27,287 nt of DNA, from contig CBFFRQ010000215.1 in the NCBI GenBank assembly GCA_965644315.1, positions 1-27,287 on the forward strand, given 5' to 3'. The stretch's first letter is position 1; every line of letters begins with the position of its first letter. The translations under genes and the position numbers were made by a program. The DNA comes from Caecitellus pseudoparvulus (Eukaryota > Bigyra: Bicosoecida). Positions 1 to 9,235 of the stretch are shown piece after piece. The notes below the pieces were generated by a model. That model was not told where the DNA came from and searched no databases. It saw only the letters and a list, made by a program, of their open reading frames with translations.

Positions 1-267
1 CCCAGCCCCAAGCCACCATTGCCCCCCCGCCCCCACATCACACACGGCCACCTGCACGCCAACCGCCCACGAGCATGCTGCCGTGCATGGCCTGCGCCTG
101 GCTGCATCGCGGCGCACAGTGGACTGCCCTGATCACGGGCCCGTCCTCCAGCACCACCCGCAACGCCGGCCGCGTTTCCACGGCGTTTCCTCACACCCAT
201 CCACAGCCCACCCGCACACCCCGCGCACACTGACCACACGCCACACACCCCACTCACACATCTGGGC
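1..267. promoter_or_regulatory. Upstream part of tandem unit 1 (putative shared divergent promoter, partial)
   Basis: This stretch matches the regions at about 9400-9667 and 12478-12744, which lie between a leftward zinc-finger gene and a rightward small Ala/Gly-rich frame. By that comparison the start of another zinc-finger gene should lie just left of the window. No supported gene is seen here. The region is C-rich with CACAC-type simple sequence. I see no TATA box or other firm promoter motif, so the regulatory role is inferred from gene layout only. Confidence 0.35.
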
Positions 268-744
268 ATGGCCGGGACCCCACACCAGGGCCCCGCTCTC
301 GCTGGCCTCGCCGCCGGTGCAGCGGTGGCCACGGGAGTGCATCTGGCGAGCCAAGCTGCCGGCACTGTTGCTGGCGCGGGCCTCAGCCTGGCATCCACCG
401 CCATGACGGAGGGCACACGGGCAGTGGGCGGTGACGTGGCCGCGGCGGCTGTGGCAGGTGTGTGCGGTGCTGGGTGTGCCCTGGCCGCGACAGCCGCCAG
501 CACCACCGGCACAGTGGCCAGTGCGGCGGCAGGCGCAGTCACGTCCGTGGCGGTGACGGCTGTAGGCTCTGCGGCGCTGCATGGTGTGCGTGCGGCGAGC
601 GCGGGTGTGTTGGGTGGTCAGGGCGGGCATGGGGATGTGTGGAGGTGCGGGGGGGGGGGTCCGCTGTGGTGTGAGGTGGATGATGGGTATGTGTGTGTGT
701 CTCGTCCTGGAGGGTGTGTGAGGAGCGGGGGTGGAGAGGGGTGA
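268..744 (+). CDS. Small Ala/Gly/Val-rich protein, unit 1 copy (unknown function)
   Basis: The frame encodes 158 aa starting MAGTPHQGP and ending in TGA. Residues about 10-110 are almost only Ala, Gly, Val, Thr and Ser with several GxxxG-like spacings, which could form packed membrane helices. No classical signal peptide is clear. The tail is Cys/Gly-rich (WCEVDDGYVC, RPGGC). Two other copies (9668 and 12745) keep the frame and nearly the same protein. In the first 110 codons I count five variable sites across the three copies, four of them synonymous third positions, which hints at coding selection but is a very small sample. The gene lies head to head with a zinc-finger gene in each unit. 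I recognise no family. It could also be a chance open frame in GC-rich DNA, because the opposite strand is open too. Confidence 0.5.
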   Translation: MAGTPHQGPALAGLAAGAAVATGVHLASQAAGTVAGAGLSLASTAMTEGTRAVGGDVAAAAVAGVCGAGCALAATAASTTGTVASAAAGAVTSVAVTAVGSAALHGVRAASAGVLGGQGGHGDVWRCGGGGPLWCEVDDGYVCVSRPGGCVRSGGGEG

Positions 745-747
745 GTT

Positions 748-1099
748 CGGTTGCCGCCTACAGAGGGGGCTTGTGGCTCAGCGAATGCATTGATAGACAA
801 CGCACCCGGTCGCGGACCGTCTTGACACCACGGGAGCCCTGCGCTCAGCACCGATGTGCCGCAGTCGCCGGGGCCCCGTACCCAGAGGCTATTGGTGCCA
901 GACGTCCATCGCCTGTGTGTTAAAAAAAGAAAAGCGGCGACAAGCGAGTGAGAGCTTGGAGGCTAGGGGGGCTGGGAGCTTGGAGGGGCGGCAGTCGTGG
1001 CACGGGAACTAGATAGTATCCGGTCGCGACTGCGCCCCAACCTCCCGCAGCGCCCAAACACTGGTTCTCGCCGGCTGCGCCATTGAGAACATGAGGTCT
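748..1099. mobile_element. About 350-bp insertion unique to unit 1, possibly containing a tRNA-derived SINE
   Basis: Units 2 and 3 run directly from GATGAG into the GCATTGTGGG that precedes the zinc-finger stop. Unit 1 has about 350 extra bases at that point. Within it, 767-839 is tRNA-sized: TGGCTCAGCG (774-783) resembles a pol III A box, CTTGACACC (821-829) loosely resembles a B box, and GGGCT/AGCCC can pair at the ends. An A-rich run follows at 921-934, as in SINE tails, but the insertion continues past it. I see no clear target duplication. The insertion itself is directly visible by comparison. The SINE label is weak, since the D-stem does not pair. No protein-coding frame in it is convincing. 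Confidence 0.4.
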
Positions 1100-1120
1100 A
1101 GTGCATTGTGGGCATGATGG

Positions 1121-1547
1121 TCATGCATGTACGGAGCGGATATGCTTCTTGAGATTGCCAGCCTGTGTAAATGTCTTGTTACAGTGAGGGCAGTGGTGGT
1201 CTCGCGCACCCTCATGCACAGTGCGGATGTGGACCTTGAGATAACCAGCCTCGGCGAAGCTCTTGTCACAGTGCGGACAGTGGTGGTCTCGTGCGCCTTC
1301 GTGGACGGTGCGGATGTGGGTCTTGAGGCTGCCAGCCCTACCGAATGCCTTGTCACAGTGTGGGCAGTGGTAGTCTCGTGCCCCTTCATGCACGGTGCGA
1401 ATGTGGGTTTTGAGATTACCAGCCTGTCCGAATGCCTTGTCACAATGCGGGCAGTGGTGGTCTCTGGTGCCCTCGTGCACGGTGCGGATGTGCTTTGTCA
1501 GAGAGCAAGCGATGCCGAATGCCTTGCCACAGTGCGGACACTGGTGG
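1121..1547 (-). pseudogene. ZNF-A, 3' part of C2H2 zinc-finger gene cut by retrotransposon copy 1
   Basis: On the minus strand this encodes the last five C2H2 fingers (CPHC, 12 residues, H, 4 residues, H; 29-residue period) and ends IRSVHA then TGA. The 5' part of the same gene is at 7371-9235. Joining base 7371 to base 1547 across the element restores the Asp codon of the RDHQCPHC linker/finger with no gain or loss. The rebuilt gene would be 2292 nt (763 aa, 17 fingers). Helix contact residues at -1/+3/+6 in these five fingers are I/S/K, Q/N/T, R/S/T, E/Y/V and Q/N/K. As it stands this piece has no start codon or promoter of its own. An exon-like fate by splicing out the element is possible but has no visible support. 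Confidence 0.85.
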
Positions 1548-1697
1548 TTCCCTCGTGTTGGTGCGTTGTGCGTGGCAATCGAAATGCATTGAACTGGGCC
1601 CGCCTCGAGGCCGTCCCCTCCCCCCTCTATGCCAGCGGCCACCAGGGCTCGCTGCATCTCTTGGGGGAGGGGACGCCTCCTTGCGGCACCCGCCAAT
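1548..1697 (-). repeat. B2 terminal repeat, copy 1
   Basis: This 150-bp repeat is the same as B1 at 1885-2034. It begins (minus strand) ATTGGCGGGTGCC and ends CACGAGGGAA at the junction with the zinc-finger flank. Confidence 0.9.
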
Positions 1698-1884
1698 CGA
1701 GAAAAAGAAAAAAAAAGGAAAGAGAGTGACGAGGCCGGCTAATGACTGGTTTTGTCATGCCCGGTCCTGCCGTCGTCTACTCTGCGTTGGGGCGGCGGGG
1801 GACAATTGTGCCACTAGCGTGGGACTGCCCGCCGCCCCTCCTGCCGGGAAACATGGTTGCCGGCTGGGGTGCCGGCAACCTCGG
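1698..1884 (-). repeat. A2 internal repeat, copy 1
   Basis: This 187-bp repeat lies between B1 and B2 and matches A1 at 7191-7370. It carries the terminal hairpin GGTTGCCGGC / GCCGGCAACC with a 6-base loop. It ends in a T-rich tract, (T)9CTTTTTCTCG on the minus strand, slightly longer than that of A1. Confidence 0.9.
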
Positions 1885-2940
1885 TTCCCTCGTGTTGGTG
1901 CGTTGTGCGTGGCAATCGAAATGCATTGAACTGGGCCCGCCTCGAGGCCGTCCCCTCCCCCCTCTATGCCAGCGGCCACCAGGGCTCGCTGCATCTCTTG
2001 GGGGAGGGGACGCCTCCTTGCGGCACCCGCCAATACTTTTCAATGCTTGCTTCCTCCCCTGGGTGTCATGGCCTCGTGCCACAGCCTCGCCCCCTCCCCC
2101 CCCCCCGGGGGGGTAGTATCGTGCCCGGGTGGGGGAGCCAGCCGCCCAGCCCGCCGCGTGCTCCACCAAGACGTCGGGGGCCCGGCCTGTCCAGAACATA
2201 TTGCCCCCGGGTCTCAGGTGGGCCAAGGACACGCCCGCTACAGCCTTCAGGATGCCTTGCAGGCTGAGCCACGCCCACCTTGGGAGCAGGCTTCCCCGCT
2301 TGTCCCGGGCCTGCTCCCGGAGGCGGTCGAAGGCCCCCGCCCACTCGGCCTGGCGCACCACCTGGATGTGGCGGTTTGCACTCAGGTGCGTTTTATCCGT
2401 GACCCTGGCCTCCACCCACTGCAGGGGGCCCGCCCGCCCGAAGTGCAACTCCTCCCATCGCAGGCCCCGGAGCTCTCCCGGCCTGCACATGCCATGAAAG
2501 CCGATGTAGATAGCTGCGGCGGCAGTTGGGGCATGCCTCCCGAGGTGTGGCCCGTCCCATGCCCGCTTCATGGCCTCCATGACTTGTTCTTTGCTGATAG
2601 GGCGGCGGTGTTGCTCCCCTCTCCCTCGGTGGAGCCGGCGGATTGCCCGGCAGATGCTGCCGACTGTGAGCCCCAGCGGGGCTAGCGACGGGATTGGCAG
2701 GCCCAGATACCTAAAACCACCGACCCATTGCGCCAGGATCTGCTTCGCCCGATGGGGGGCCCATCTGCCTGCGGCCACGCCGCCCGTTAAGATGCCCACC
2801 ATGGTCCGCGCCCTGTCCCGGGGTGCTGGAGCGGCCCTGATCAGGCCAGCAACCGCGCGAACGTACTTGACCACCGTCCCCTTTGCCAGCCTATGTTGGT
2901 GAATCCTGCTGATCGGGGACGCGGGGATGGCCCTGATCAT
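1777..2940 (-). CDS. Tyrosine recombinase (YR) of copy 1, with altered C-terminal extension
   Basis: The recombinase-like part is 2071-2940 and matches the 289-aa protein of copy 2, including the RPGELRGLRW box with the first catalytic Arg, the HLRPGGN box, the AGW motif and the final ARYY with the nucleophile Tyr. It would cut and join the circular DNA made by reverse transcription. Just after the YY, copy 1 reads a long C/G run (about 2095-2117) where copies 2 and 3 have TACACCCAGG. This shifts the frame, so the open frame runs on through B1 and into A2 to 1777, giving 387 aa. The extension is probably an artefact or decay of the homopolymer, since it is not shared by the other copies. The frame overlaps the end of the pol frame upstream. 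Confidence 0.7.
   Translation of the reverse strand: MIRAIPASPISRIHQHRLAKGTVVKYVRAVAGLIRAAPAPRDRARTMVGILTGGVAAGRWAPHRAKQILAQWVGGFRYLGLPIPSLAPLGLTVGSICRAIRRLHRGRGEQHRRPISKEQVMEAMKRAWDGPHLGRHAPTAAAAIYIGFHGMCRPGELRGLRWEELHFGRAGPLQWVEARVTDKTHLSANRHIQVVRQAEWAGAFDRLREQARDKRGSLLPRWAWLSLQGILKAVAGVSLAHLRPGGNMFWTGRAPDVLVEHAAGWAAGSPTRARYYPPGGGGGGEAVARGHDTQGRKQALKSIGGCRKEASPPPRDAASPGGRWHRGGRGRPRGGPSSMHFDCHAQRTNTREPRLPAPQPATMFPGRRGGGQSHASGTIVPRRPNAE
1885..2034 (-). repeat. B1 internal repeat, copy 1
   Basis: This 150-bp repeat is identical by eye to B2. It sits just downstream of the recombinase frame and abuts A2 at GGGA-ACC-GAGG. The ACC there also occurs at the outer ends and is the likely recombination core. 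Confidence 0.9.
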
Positions 2941-2960
2941 CTGCCAGAAGGTCTGCTTCC

Positions 2961-5107
2961 TTATCCAGAGTGTGTCTGTGCAGGGCGACGGAGAGTTGAG
3001 CTGAGTGAATCCACGCGGTGCCCGCCCCGGCCCTTTTCCGACGGCCCTACGTCTAGGGACACATCATGCCACCGCTCAGCGGCGCTGCTTCCCCCTGCTG
3101 ATACCTCCAGCTCGGCTGGTTGCCCTGGCGGGAGGCCGAGCGCTGCCGGTGTGCTGCTATCCACCCTTTCGGGGTGGCTGAGGGCGTCCGCCCGCCAATT
3201 CAGGCTCCTCGGGATCCACCGAGGCGCCAAGTGGACGTCCAAAACGCGGGAAACCCGCTCGAGGACCCCGCAGACGCGCGTGAGTTCACGGCTGTGCTTG
3301 CTGTACCCTCGTCGCGCCAGCGCCACCGCTGCCTGGCTGTCCGCAGCTAGGCATAGCAGCAGCGGCCCCGGCTCGGGAAAAACATGCCGCGCCATTGCCA
3401 TAGCCAAGGCGATTGCGTACAGCTCCAGCATCGTGGAGGCTCCCACGAGCTCCTCGCCCGGGGCTGTGCCGGGGATGCGCATGGACGCGTACCAAGCGGA
3501 GTCTGTGCGTTCTCCTGGCCCTGCCCACCTCGACACTGTTGCCCCCAGCCCGCCTTCCCCCGACGCGTCGCACGAGCCAAAGAGGGCGGCGCGCCACCTG
3601 CTTGACAGTGGGGAGAGCGGGCGCATCGGGCCCGTCGATAACGGCCCACCGAGGGCCTCAAGGAGGGTCCGCAGGGCCCCGTGCGACGCCGGGGGGACAG
3701 GCACGAGAGCGCCGGGGGGCCGACGCGGTACTTGTGTGTGCGCATGGTGTCGTACAAGAGCGACAGCGTTTGTTTTGCGTGGGGCACCACGGCCGACAGG
3801 CCGTGCAAGCGCCCTGTGACCGCGGCGAAAACGCGCTTGGGGATGGTGGAGCAAGCGCCGAGGCGATTAAGGACCGCGGCCAGCTGCCACCGCAGCTGAG
3901 TTCGTTTGGCTTGAGGACACTCAAGGTACACCCCACACGGGGCACACCTGACCACCATCCCCAAGTACTGAACGACGCGCTGTGGCCCTTGCGTCTTCTT
4001 GCGCGACACCCGGAAGCCCACGTCCTCGAACAGTTGAGTTATCTTGGGCACGATCGATGGCCGTGGCCCCAACGTAGCTCCCCCAAGCCCGACGTCGTCT
4101 ACGTACACAACCACATGCCCTGCTGGGAACGCCGCTTCGATCTTGGCGCCCAGAAGTCCAGAAAAAAAGCAGAAAATGGCCCCGGCCGGGCTGTACCCGA
4201 AGGCCATCCGAAGCATGCGGAAGGCTGGCCTGCCCTGGGCGAGCATGGTGAACAGTCCGGCGCCCGACGGAGCGATGGGGATGGCCGTGTACCCTGCTTC
4301 CACGTCCAGGACAACACAGTCCGAGTTCGGCGGGAGGCGCAGCGCCCAGCTCTCCAGCGTGGGGTAGTGGAATGGGGGGCTCACTGAGGCCTGGTTGACG
4401 GCTGCCAGATCGTACACCACCCGCTGCTTGGCCCGGAACAGGCGGCTCGGGCGGGCGGGCGCGCGGGAAGAGCTGGCGGCCTGCACCGCCTCGCCTGGGT
4501 TCGCAGCAGCCCACTGTCGCAGAGCTTCGTCGCTGACGCCCGGCTGGGGGGCCCATGTCGTGACAACGAAGGCAGAAGCGGCTGGCCCCCCATCTTTCGG
4601 TGCTGCTGCAGCTGCTGGGGGTGACCGGCTGCAGCACGCGCGCAGCCGCGAAGGCGTCATAGGCCGCTGCCACCGCCCGCTCGTCGTGCGGCTGCAGCAC
4701 GTATGCCGAGGACGGGGATGCCGCTGCCGGGGGCGGCGGAACAGCAGCCAAGCGGGGTCCCACCCGCGCAGCGTGACCACGGTGAGCAGTCGCATGGCTG
4801 CGCACCGCTCAAGCTGCCGTAATCTGGAAGTGGTCTCGCCGCATGCGGGACACACGTCAGCGTGGGCCTCCTGGCAACCCCAGTATGAGACCACGGGGTG
4901 GGGGCCCCAGTCCAAGCCCCCACGCAAGATGTCCTCGAAGAGCCCCGGTGGAGTCCAACAACGGTCCCCATGCAGCTGCTGGACCATTGATTCGATGAGC
5001 ACGGCCATGGCGCGGTGGTCTGTCGAGAGCGGGGCGGCAGCCCTCCACTCCACGGGCACGGCCCGGTACCCCGTGGTCGCTCTCACCACCGCGCTCCGGC
5101 CCACCTC
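2961..5107 (-). pseudogene. Reverse transcriptase/RNase H (pol) of copy 1, frameshifted
   Basis: This is the same protein as the intact copy-2 pol (17424-19574), with RT motif A (VVLDVEAGY), the YVDD box and the RNase H motifs, but broken. Compared with copy 2 it lacks one base in each of four runs: G5 at 4729-4733, G5 at 4617-4621, C6 at 4586-4591 and G6 at 3714-3719 (plus-strand view). The first three together restore the frame after a wrong stretch of about 50 residues. The fourth moves the RNase H into another frame (2961-3854). As in the other copies, the frame begins directly after the UAG that ends the Gag-like frame. All faults lie in G/C runs, so sequencing error is a real alternative to decay. 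Confidence 0.8.
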
Positions 5108-7190
5108 CTAGAGGCTGAGAGCTGCCTCCACCATGGCCGTGGTGACAGCGCGGGGCTGCATGCGCCGCTGGAAGTCACGTCCCTTGGATGCCACCTTCCG
5201 CTCCCACTGGCGCACCAGCATGGCCACTGCCTGCGCCTGGGTAAGTTCTGCGGGCTTACCTCCGACTGTGTGGGTCCGGCGCAGGTGGGCCACATGCTGG
5301 GCCAGGCGTGGGCAGGATGCCAGCGACCGGCGCCGCCGGTCGGATCCGACGCACCCGGGGCACCACACGAATGTGCTCGGGTCGTCCTGCCGGTACAGCC
5401 CCGCGGGAGGGCCACGAGCGGGGGTTTGCGCCGGGCCGCCCCCCGCACCTGGCATCGGTGTGGCGGCGGCCCCGGCCGCCCATGCCTCGCGCGCCAGCGA
5501 GCTGGCCACCAGTGCTTGCCCCGTCGCCGACGCCATCATGACAATGGTGGCGTTAGTGCGGAACGTGGCCACCCAGGAGGCCCACGTCAGCTGGGCCCAT
5601 CGCCTGCGCTGGCCTTCGGGCAACGCAGCGGCGGTCTGCGCCACGGCCCGCACTGCGATTGTGATCAGGAGTGCGCACGCCATGGCTCGGCACAGGCCCC
5701 GCTGGTCTGCCAGGGCGGGCACCTCGGACGCCCACTTCCACCAGAACGCTCGGAGGGAGCGGTGGAGGTCGTCGGAAGGCGCCGTCAGCAAGTCCCTGGT
5801 CATCGCAGCAAGCCACCAAGCGCCCCCACGGTTGCCCAGCATGTGGCATGCCGACAGGGCACCCGCCCCAGTTACTGCCACTAGATGGGTTGGGTCAACT
5901 GTAACTTCCACCCTCCCTTGCACCAGGCGTACAGCAGTCACTACGTCCATAGCGTCGTCCATCATGACCGACGCGGACGGCGGGGCTACCTCATCGCCGG
6001 GGGCTGTGAGCCAGGACGGGTCGCCGGGAGCGGGCACGCGGGGCGAGTGGGGGGGGAGCTGGCGGGACAGGAACGTACCTGACGGCACTGGGCCCGTTGC
6101 TGCGGGCACCTCTCGTGCAGCAGCCTCAGCCATCTCGACAGCCACCGTGGTCAAGGCGTCTGTGGTCCCCGCAGCGAAAACTGCCCCCAAGGCTGACAGG
6201 CGGTCCCGGGCCACCGCCGACGAGGGGTGTGCGGTCGGCCCAATGACCCGCAGCGCGCCTACAGTGACCAGTACCTCGTCGGCTGGCGACGACCGACCGC
6301 TGTTCTCCCCCATGTGACCGAAAACAGCCGACCCGCCTTCGGGGTGGACTGCCGGCGAGGCTCCGCCGCCCCACGGGGGAGGGGGGCTGCGGGCTATAGG
6401 CCGCCCTGTGCCTCTTGGAGGCCGGGGGGTGACCCGGGGCCGCCGCACGGGGCTGTAACCGGGCGGCATCCGGTGTGGTGCCCGGGAAAACGGGAAAGAA
6501 CGGGGCGCCGGCATCGTCGTCGCCAAAGTCGTCGTCGCCCGCCAGCGCGGCCTCCAGGACCCGCTGCAAATGCATCACGATGTCGTCGGGGGTGAGGTCG
6601 GGGGGAATACCGTTGAGTCTGCACCATGCGGCGAAGCGCCGTGGAGGCCAAGCGGAGAGGGCGTACGGCGATGTCTCCTCCGTTGCCAAGCCCACGTAGA
6701 ACTGCAGCTGCACGGCGACGTCCTCGCTCGGCACCGTCGCTCCCCTCTGCAGGAACCACGTAAGCACTGTGGCGGGATCTTGCGGGAGGTCGCCTGCGAC
6801 TGCGTCCGGCTGGGTCGGGCGCGGGGGTAGGTGCGGGCCGTAGGGCGTGCCACTGCTCGCACCGCGCGGACGGGTTCGCTTCGTGCCGTGCCCCCGTGGT
6901 GAGCCGCCTGCGCGATGAGGGGCACCGTCAGCGGGGAGGCGGAAAGCTCTGCCCGCAATGAGGGATCGCATGCGATCTGCCCGGAATCCCTCGGGCACCT
7001 CCCGGAGGCGCCAAGCGGCCTCCATCTTACCAAAATCCTCAGAATCCGCCCACTTCAGCCAGTACTCGAACTCCTGCTCCGTTATGAGCGCCTTGGCTTG
7101 CTTGGCGGAGTTGACAGACATCATTTTGTCGTGGATGTCCTCCCAGCTTCCGCCCTCCGTGTCGCTGGAAGCTGGATCATCCGATGCCAT
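5108..7190 (-). CDS. Gag-like ORF1 of copy 1 (frameshift in a C run)
   Basis: The likely start is the ATG at 7190-7188 (MASDDPASS). An in-frame upstream ATG at 7244 would add 18 residues. The protein is acidic at the N-terminus, Pro/Arg-rich in the middle, and has a C-terminal Cys/His cluster (CPGC about 20 residues before HVAHLRRTH), probably a zinc finger for nucleic-acid binding. In copies 1 and 2 a run of five C (6375-6379 as G in plus view) moves the first frame to a stop at 6126. The second half continues in the frame that ends at 5108. Copy 3 has four C and reads straight through. The stop is UAG, immediately followed in frame by the RT frame. Its translated halves are identical to those of copy 2. 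Confidence 0.7.
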
Positions 7191-7370
7191 CTCGAAAAAA
7201 AAGGAAAGAGAGTGACGAGGCCGGCTAATGACTGGTTTTGTCATGCCCGGTCCTGCCGTCGTCTACTCTGCGTTGGGGCGGCGGGGGACAATTGTGCCAC
7301 TAGCGTGGGACTGCCCGCCGCCCCTCCTGCCGGGAAACATGGTTGCCGGCTGGGGTGCCGGCAACCTCGG
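7191..7370 (-). repeat. A1 5' terminal repeat, copy 1
   Basis: This repeat of about 180 bp forms the 5' end of the element and leader of the Gag-like frame. It matches A2 (1698-1884) apart from a shorter T tract. The hairpin GGTTGCCGGC (7341-7350) / GCCGGCAACC (7357-7366) lies 4 bp from the outer end. Confidence 0.9.
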
Positions 7371-8245
7371 TCTCGTGCACCCTCGTGCACGGTGCGGATG
7401 TGCCTCTTGAGACTGCCAGCCTCGCCGAAGCTCTTGTCACAGTGTGGGCAGTGGTGGTCTCGCGCACCCTCGTGCACAGTGCGGATGTGTGCCTTGAGAT
7501 TACAAGCCGTGCCGAATGCCTTGTCACAGTGTGGGCAGTGGTGGTCTCGTGCGCCTTCATGGACGGTGCGGATGTGGGTTTTGAGATCACCAGCCGTGCC
7601 AAACGCCTTCTCACAGTGTGGGCAGTGGTGGTCTCTCGCGCCCTCATGCACTGTGCGGATGTGGACCTTCAGATTGCCAGCCGTGCCAAACGCCTTGTCA
7701 CAGTGTGGGCAGTGGTGGTCTCTGGCGCCCTCGTGCACGGTGCGGATGTGGGTCTTGAGGCTGCCAGACTCGCTGAAGGCCTTGTCACAGTGCGGGCAGT
7801 GGTAGTCCCGTGCACCTTCATGCACGGTGCGGATGTGCTTCTTGAGGTGACCAGCCGTGCCAAAGGCCTTGTCACAGTGCGGGCAGTGGTGGTCTCGCGC
7901 ATCCTCATGGACGGCGCGGATGTGTCTCTTGAGGCTGCCAGCCTGTGTAAATGCCTTGTCACAGTGCGGGCAGTGGTGGTCTTGGACACCCTCATGGACG
8001 GTGCGGATGTGGGTTTTGAGATTACCAACCTGCCCGAAGCTCTTGTCACAGTGTGGGCAGTGGTATTCCCGTGCACCTTCATGCACGGTGCGGATGTGCT
8101 TCCTGAGGCTGCCAGCCTCGCCGAACGTCTTGTCACAGTGCGGGCAGTGGTGGTCTCTGGCGCCCTCATGGACGGTGCGGATGTGTTTCCTGAGGCTGCC
8201 AGCCTCGCCGAAGGCCTTGTCACAGTGTGGACAGTGGTGGTCTCT
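7371..8245 (-). repeat. 87-bp tandem repeats encoding ZNF-A fingers
   Basis: Ten head-to-tail 87-bp units each encode one C2H2 finger plus linker (H-EGARDHH-C). The units differ mainly at the codons for helix positions -1, +3 and +6. The remaining five units of the gene are at 1121-1547. Confidence 0.9.
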
Positions 8246-9235
8246 GGCACCCTCATGGACAGTACGGACGTGGGTCTTGAGATTGCCAGGCTTGCTGAAG
8301 CTCTTCCCACACACAATGCACACCACTCGACCACCCGCACCTGCCCCCCCATGACACTCACGCCTGTGCTCCTCCACAGCGCCCCACGACCCCAACACCA
8401 CATCGCACAGCATGCACCGAGGCACGCCTTGCACACGCGCTCCCGCGCCTCGCCCCACATCTGCCCTCGCCGCCCCAGCCACCTCGCCCTCGCCCTCGCC
8501 ACGCGGCACGCTCACTCCCACATCGCCCAGTGCGTCGTCCCCGCGTCCATTGCCGTCACGGGTGCCGCTGTCCACCTCCTCACATGACACCGTGCTGCCA
8601 CTGTCACTGCTGTCACTGCCGTCGCTGTCGCTGCCGTCACTGTCCCACTCGCTGTCACTGCTGTGCCTCCCGTCGCCACCACCGCCGCTGCACTCCTCGG
8701 CCCCACCCACATCCACACCTACACACCCTCTCGCCCCCCACTCCTCACAGCTGCTCGACCCCCCACTGCTCGTCACCGTCAACCCGCCACAACTTGCTCC
8801 GCCACACCGACCACCACCGACCACACCGACCACACCCACCTTCCACAGTACCATGTCCGCCACCGTCCCCGCACGCCACTGGGCAGACCATGACGGCAGC
8901 TCACCCTGCAGTGCCGCGACGCCCGTGCGCGTCACGTCCTCCAACCGCTCCACCTGCGCCGCTGACTCTCCACACACCTCGCCACCACGCCCTGCGCCCA
9001 CGCTCTGACCGTCGCCACACAACGCGCCCCCACTACACCCCGTCACACCACCCGGCGCCTCGCCAGCACACGCTGCGCCACACTTCCTCTTGCAGGGACT
9101 GGTCTGGCCTCCCGCCAGCCTGCGCTTCGCGCCCCCCACGGCGCTCACCCTGCCCGCTTGCGTTGCAGGCGCTGCGCCGTGCCTCAAACTGCGCCGGCAC
9201 GCCACGCCGGGCTGCCTCGTGCCCACGCAGCTCAT
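7371..9235 (-). pseudogene. ZNF-A, 5' part of C2H2 zinc-finger gene interrupted by copy 1
   Basis: The start is the ATG at 9235-9233 (MSCVGTRQPG) in a good CCCACCATGA context, shared with ZNF-B. The N-terminal third is Gly/Ser-rich with a basic PCKRKC patch, then a Ser/Asp/Glu-rich segment at about 8530-8660. It is followed by two atypical fingers (CMLC...ECH, CIVC...TVH) and ten CPHC fingers of 29 residues. The protein is probably a nuclear DNA-binding regulator. The gene breaks inside an Asp codon (codon 622) at 7371, where copy 1 starts. Five more fingers lie beyond the element at 1121-1547. Reading on into the element adds 43 unrelated residues before a stop at 7241, giving a possible truncated 664-aa protein with 12 fingers. 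Confidence 0.88.

Larger units (their letters stand above)
1548..7370 (-). mobile_element. DIRS/PAT-like tyrosine-recombinase retrotransposon, copy 1
   Basis: This is a complete 5823-bp element on the minus strand. Read 5' to 3' it has A1 (7370-about 7191), a Gag-like frame, RT/RNase H, a tyrosine recombinase, B1 (2034-1885), A2 (1884-1698) and B2 (1697-1548). The A1-ORFs-B1-A2-B2 order is the split-direct-repeat design known from PAT, kangaroo and Ngaro elements. No methyltransferase-like region follows the RNase H, which argues against the DIRS1 subgroup proper. It lies inside ZNF-A in the same transcription direction as that gene, and there is no target-site duplication, as expected for recombinase-mediated insertion. 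B1 and B2 look identical, so the insertion is young. The exact ends are ambiguous by up to 3 bp (shared GGT/ACC). Confidence 0.9.

Noticed and set aside
4395-5111. Plus-strand open frames across copy 1 and minus-strand frames across copies 2 and 3
   Set aside because: They are complements of the Gag-like, pol and recombinase genes with no motifs of their own. High GC keeps many frames open.
1548-7370. LTR retrotransposon (Gypsy/Copia)
   Set aside because: There is no protease or DDE integrase, no plain LTR pair and no target duplication. A tyrosine recombinase and split repeats are present.
7371-8300. Regular repeats resembling a CRISPR array
   Set aside because: The 87-bp period encodes C2H2 fingers in frame on the minus strand. 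The variable bases fall at defined codons and there are no short repeats with unique spacers.
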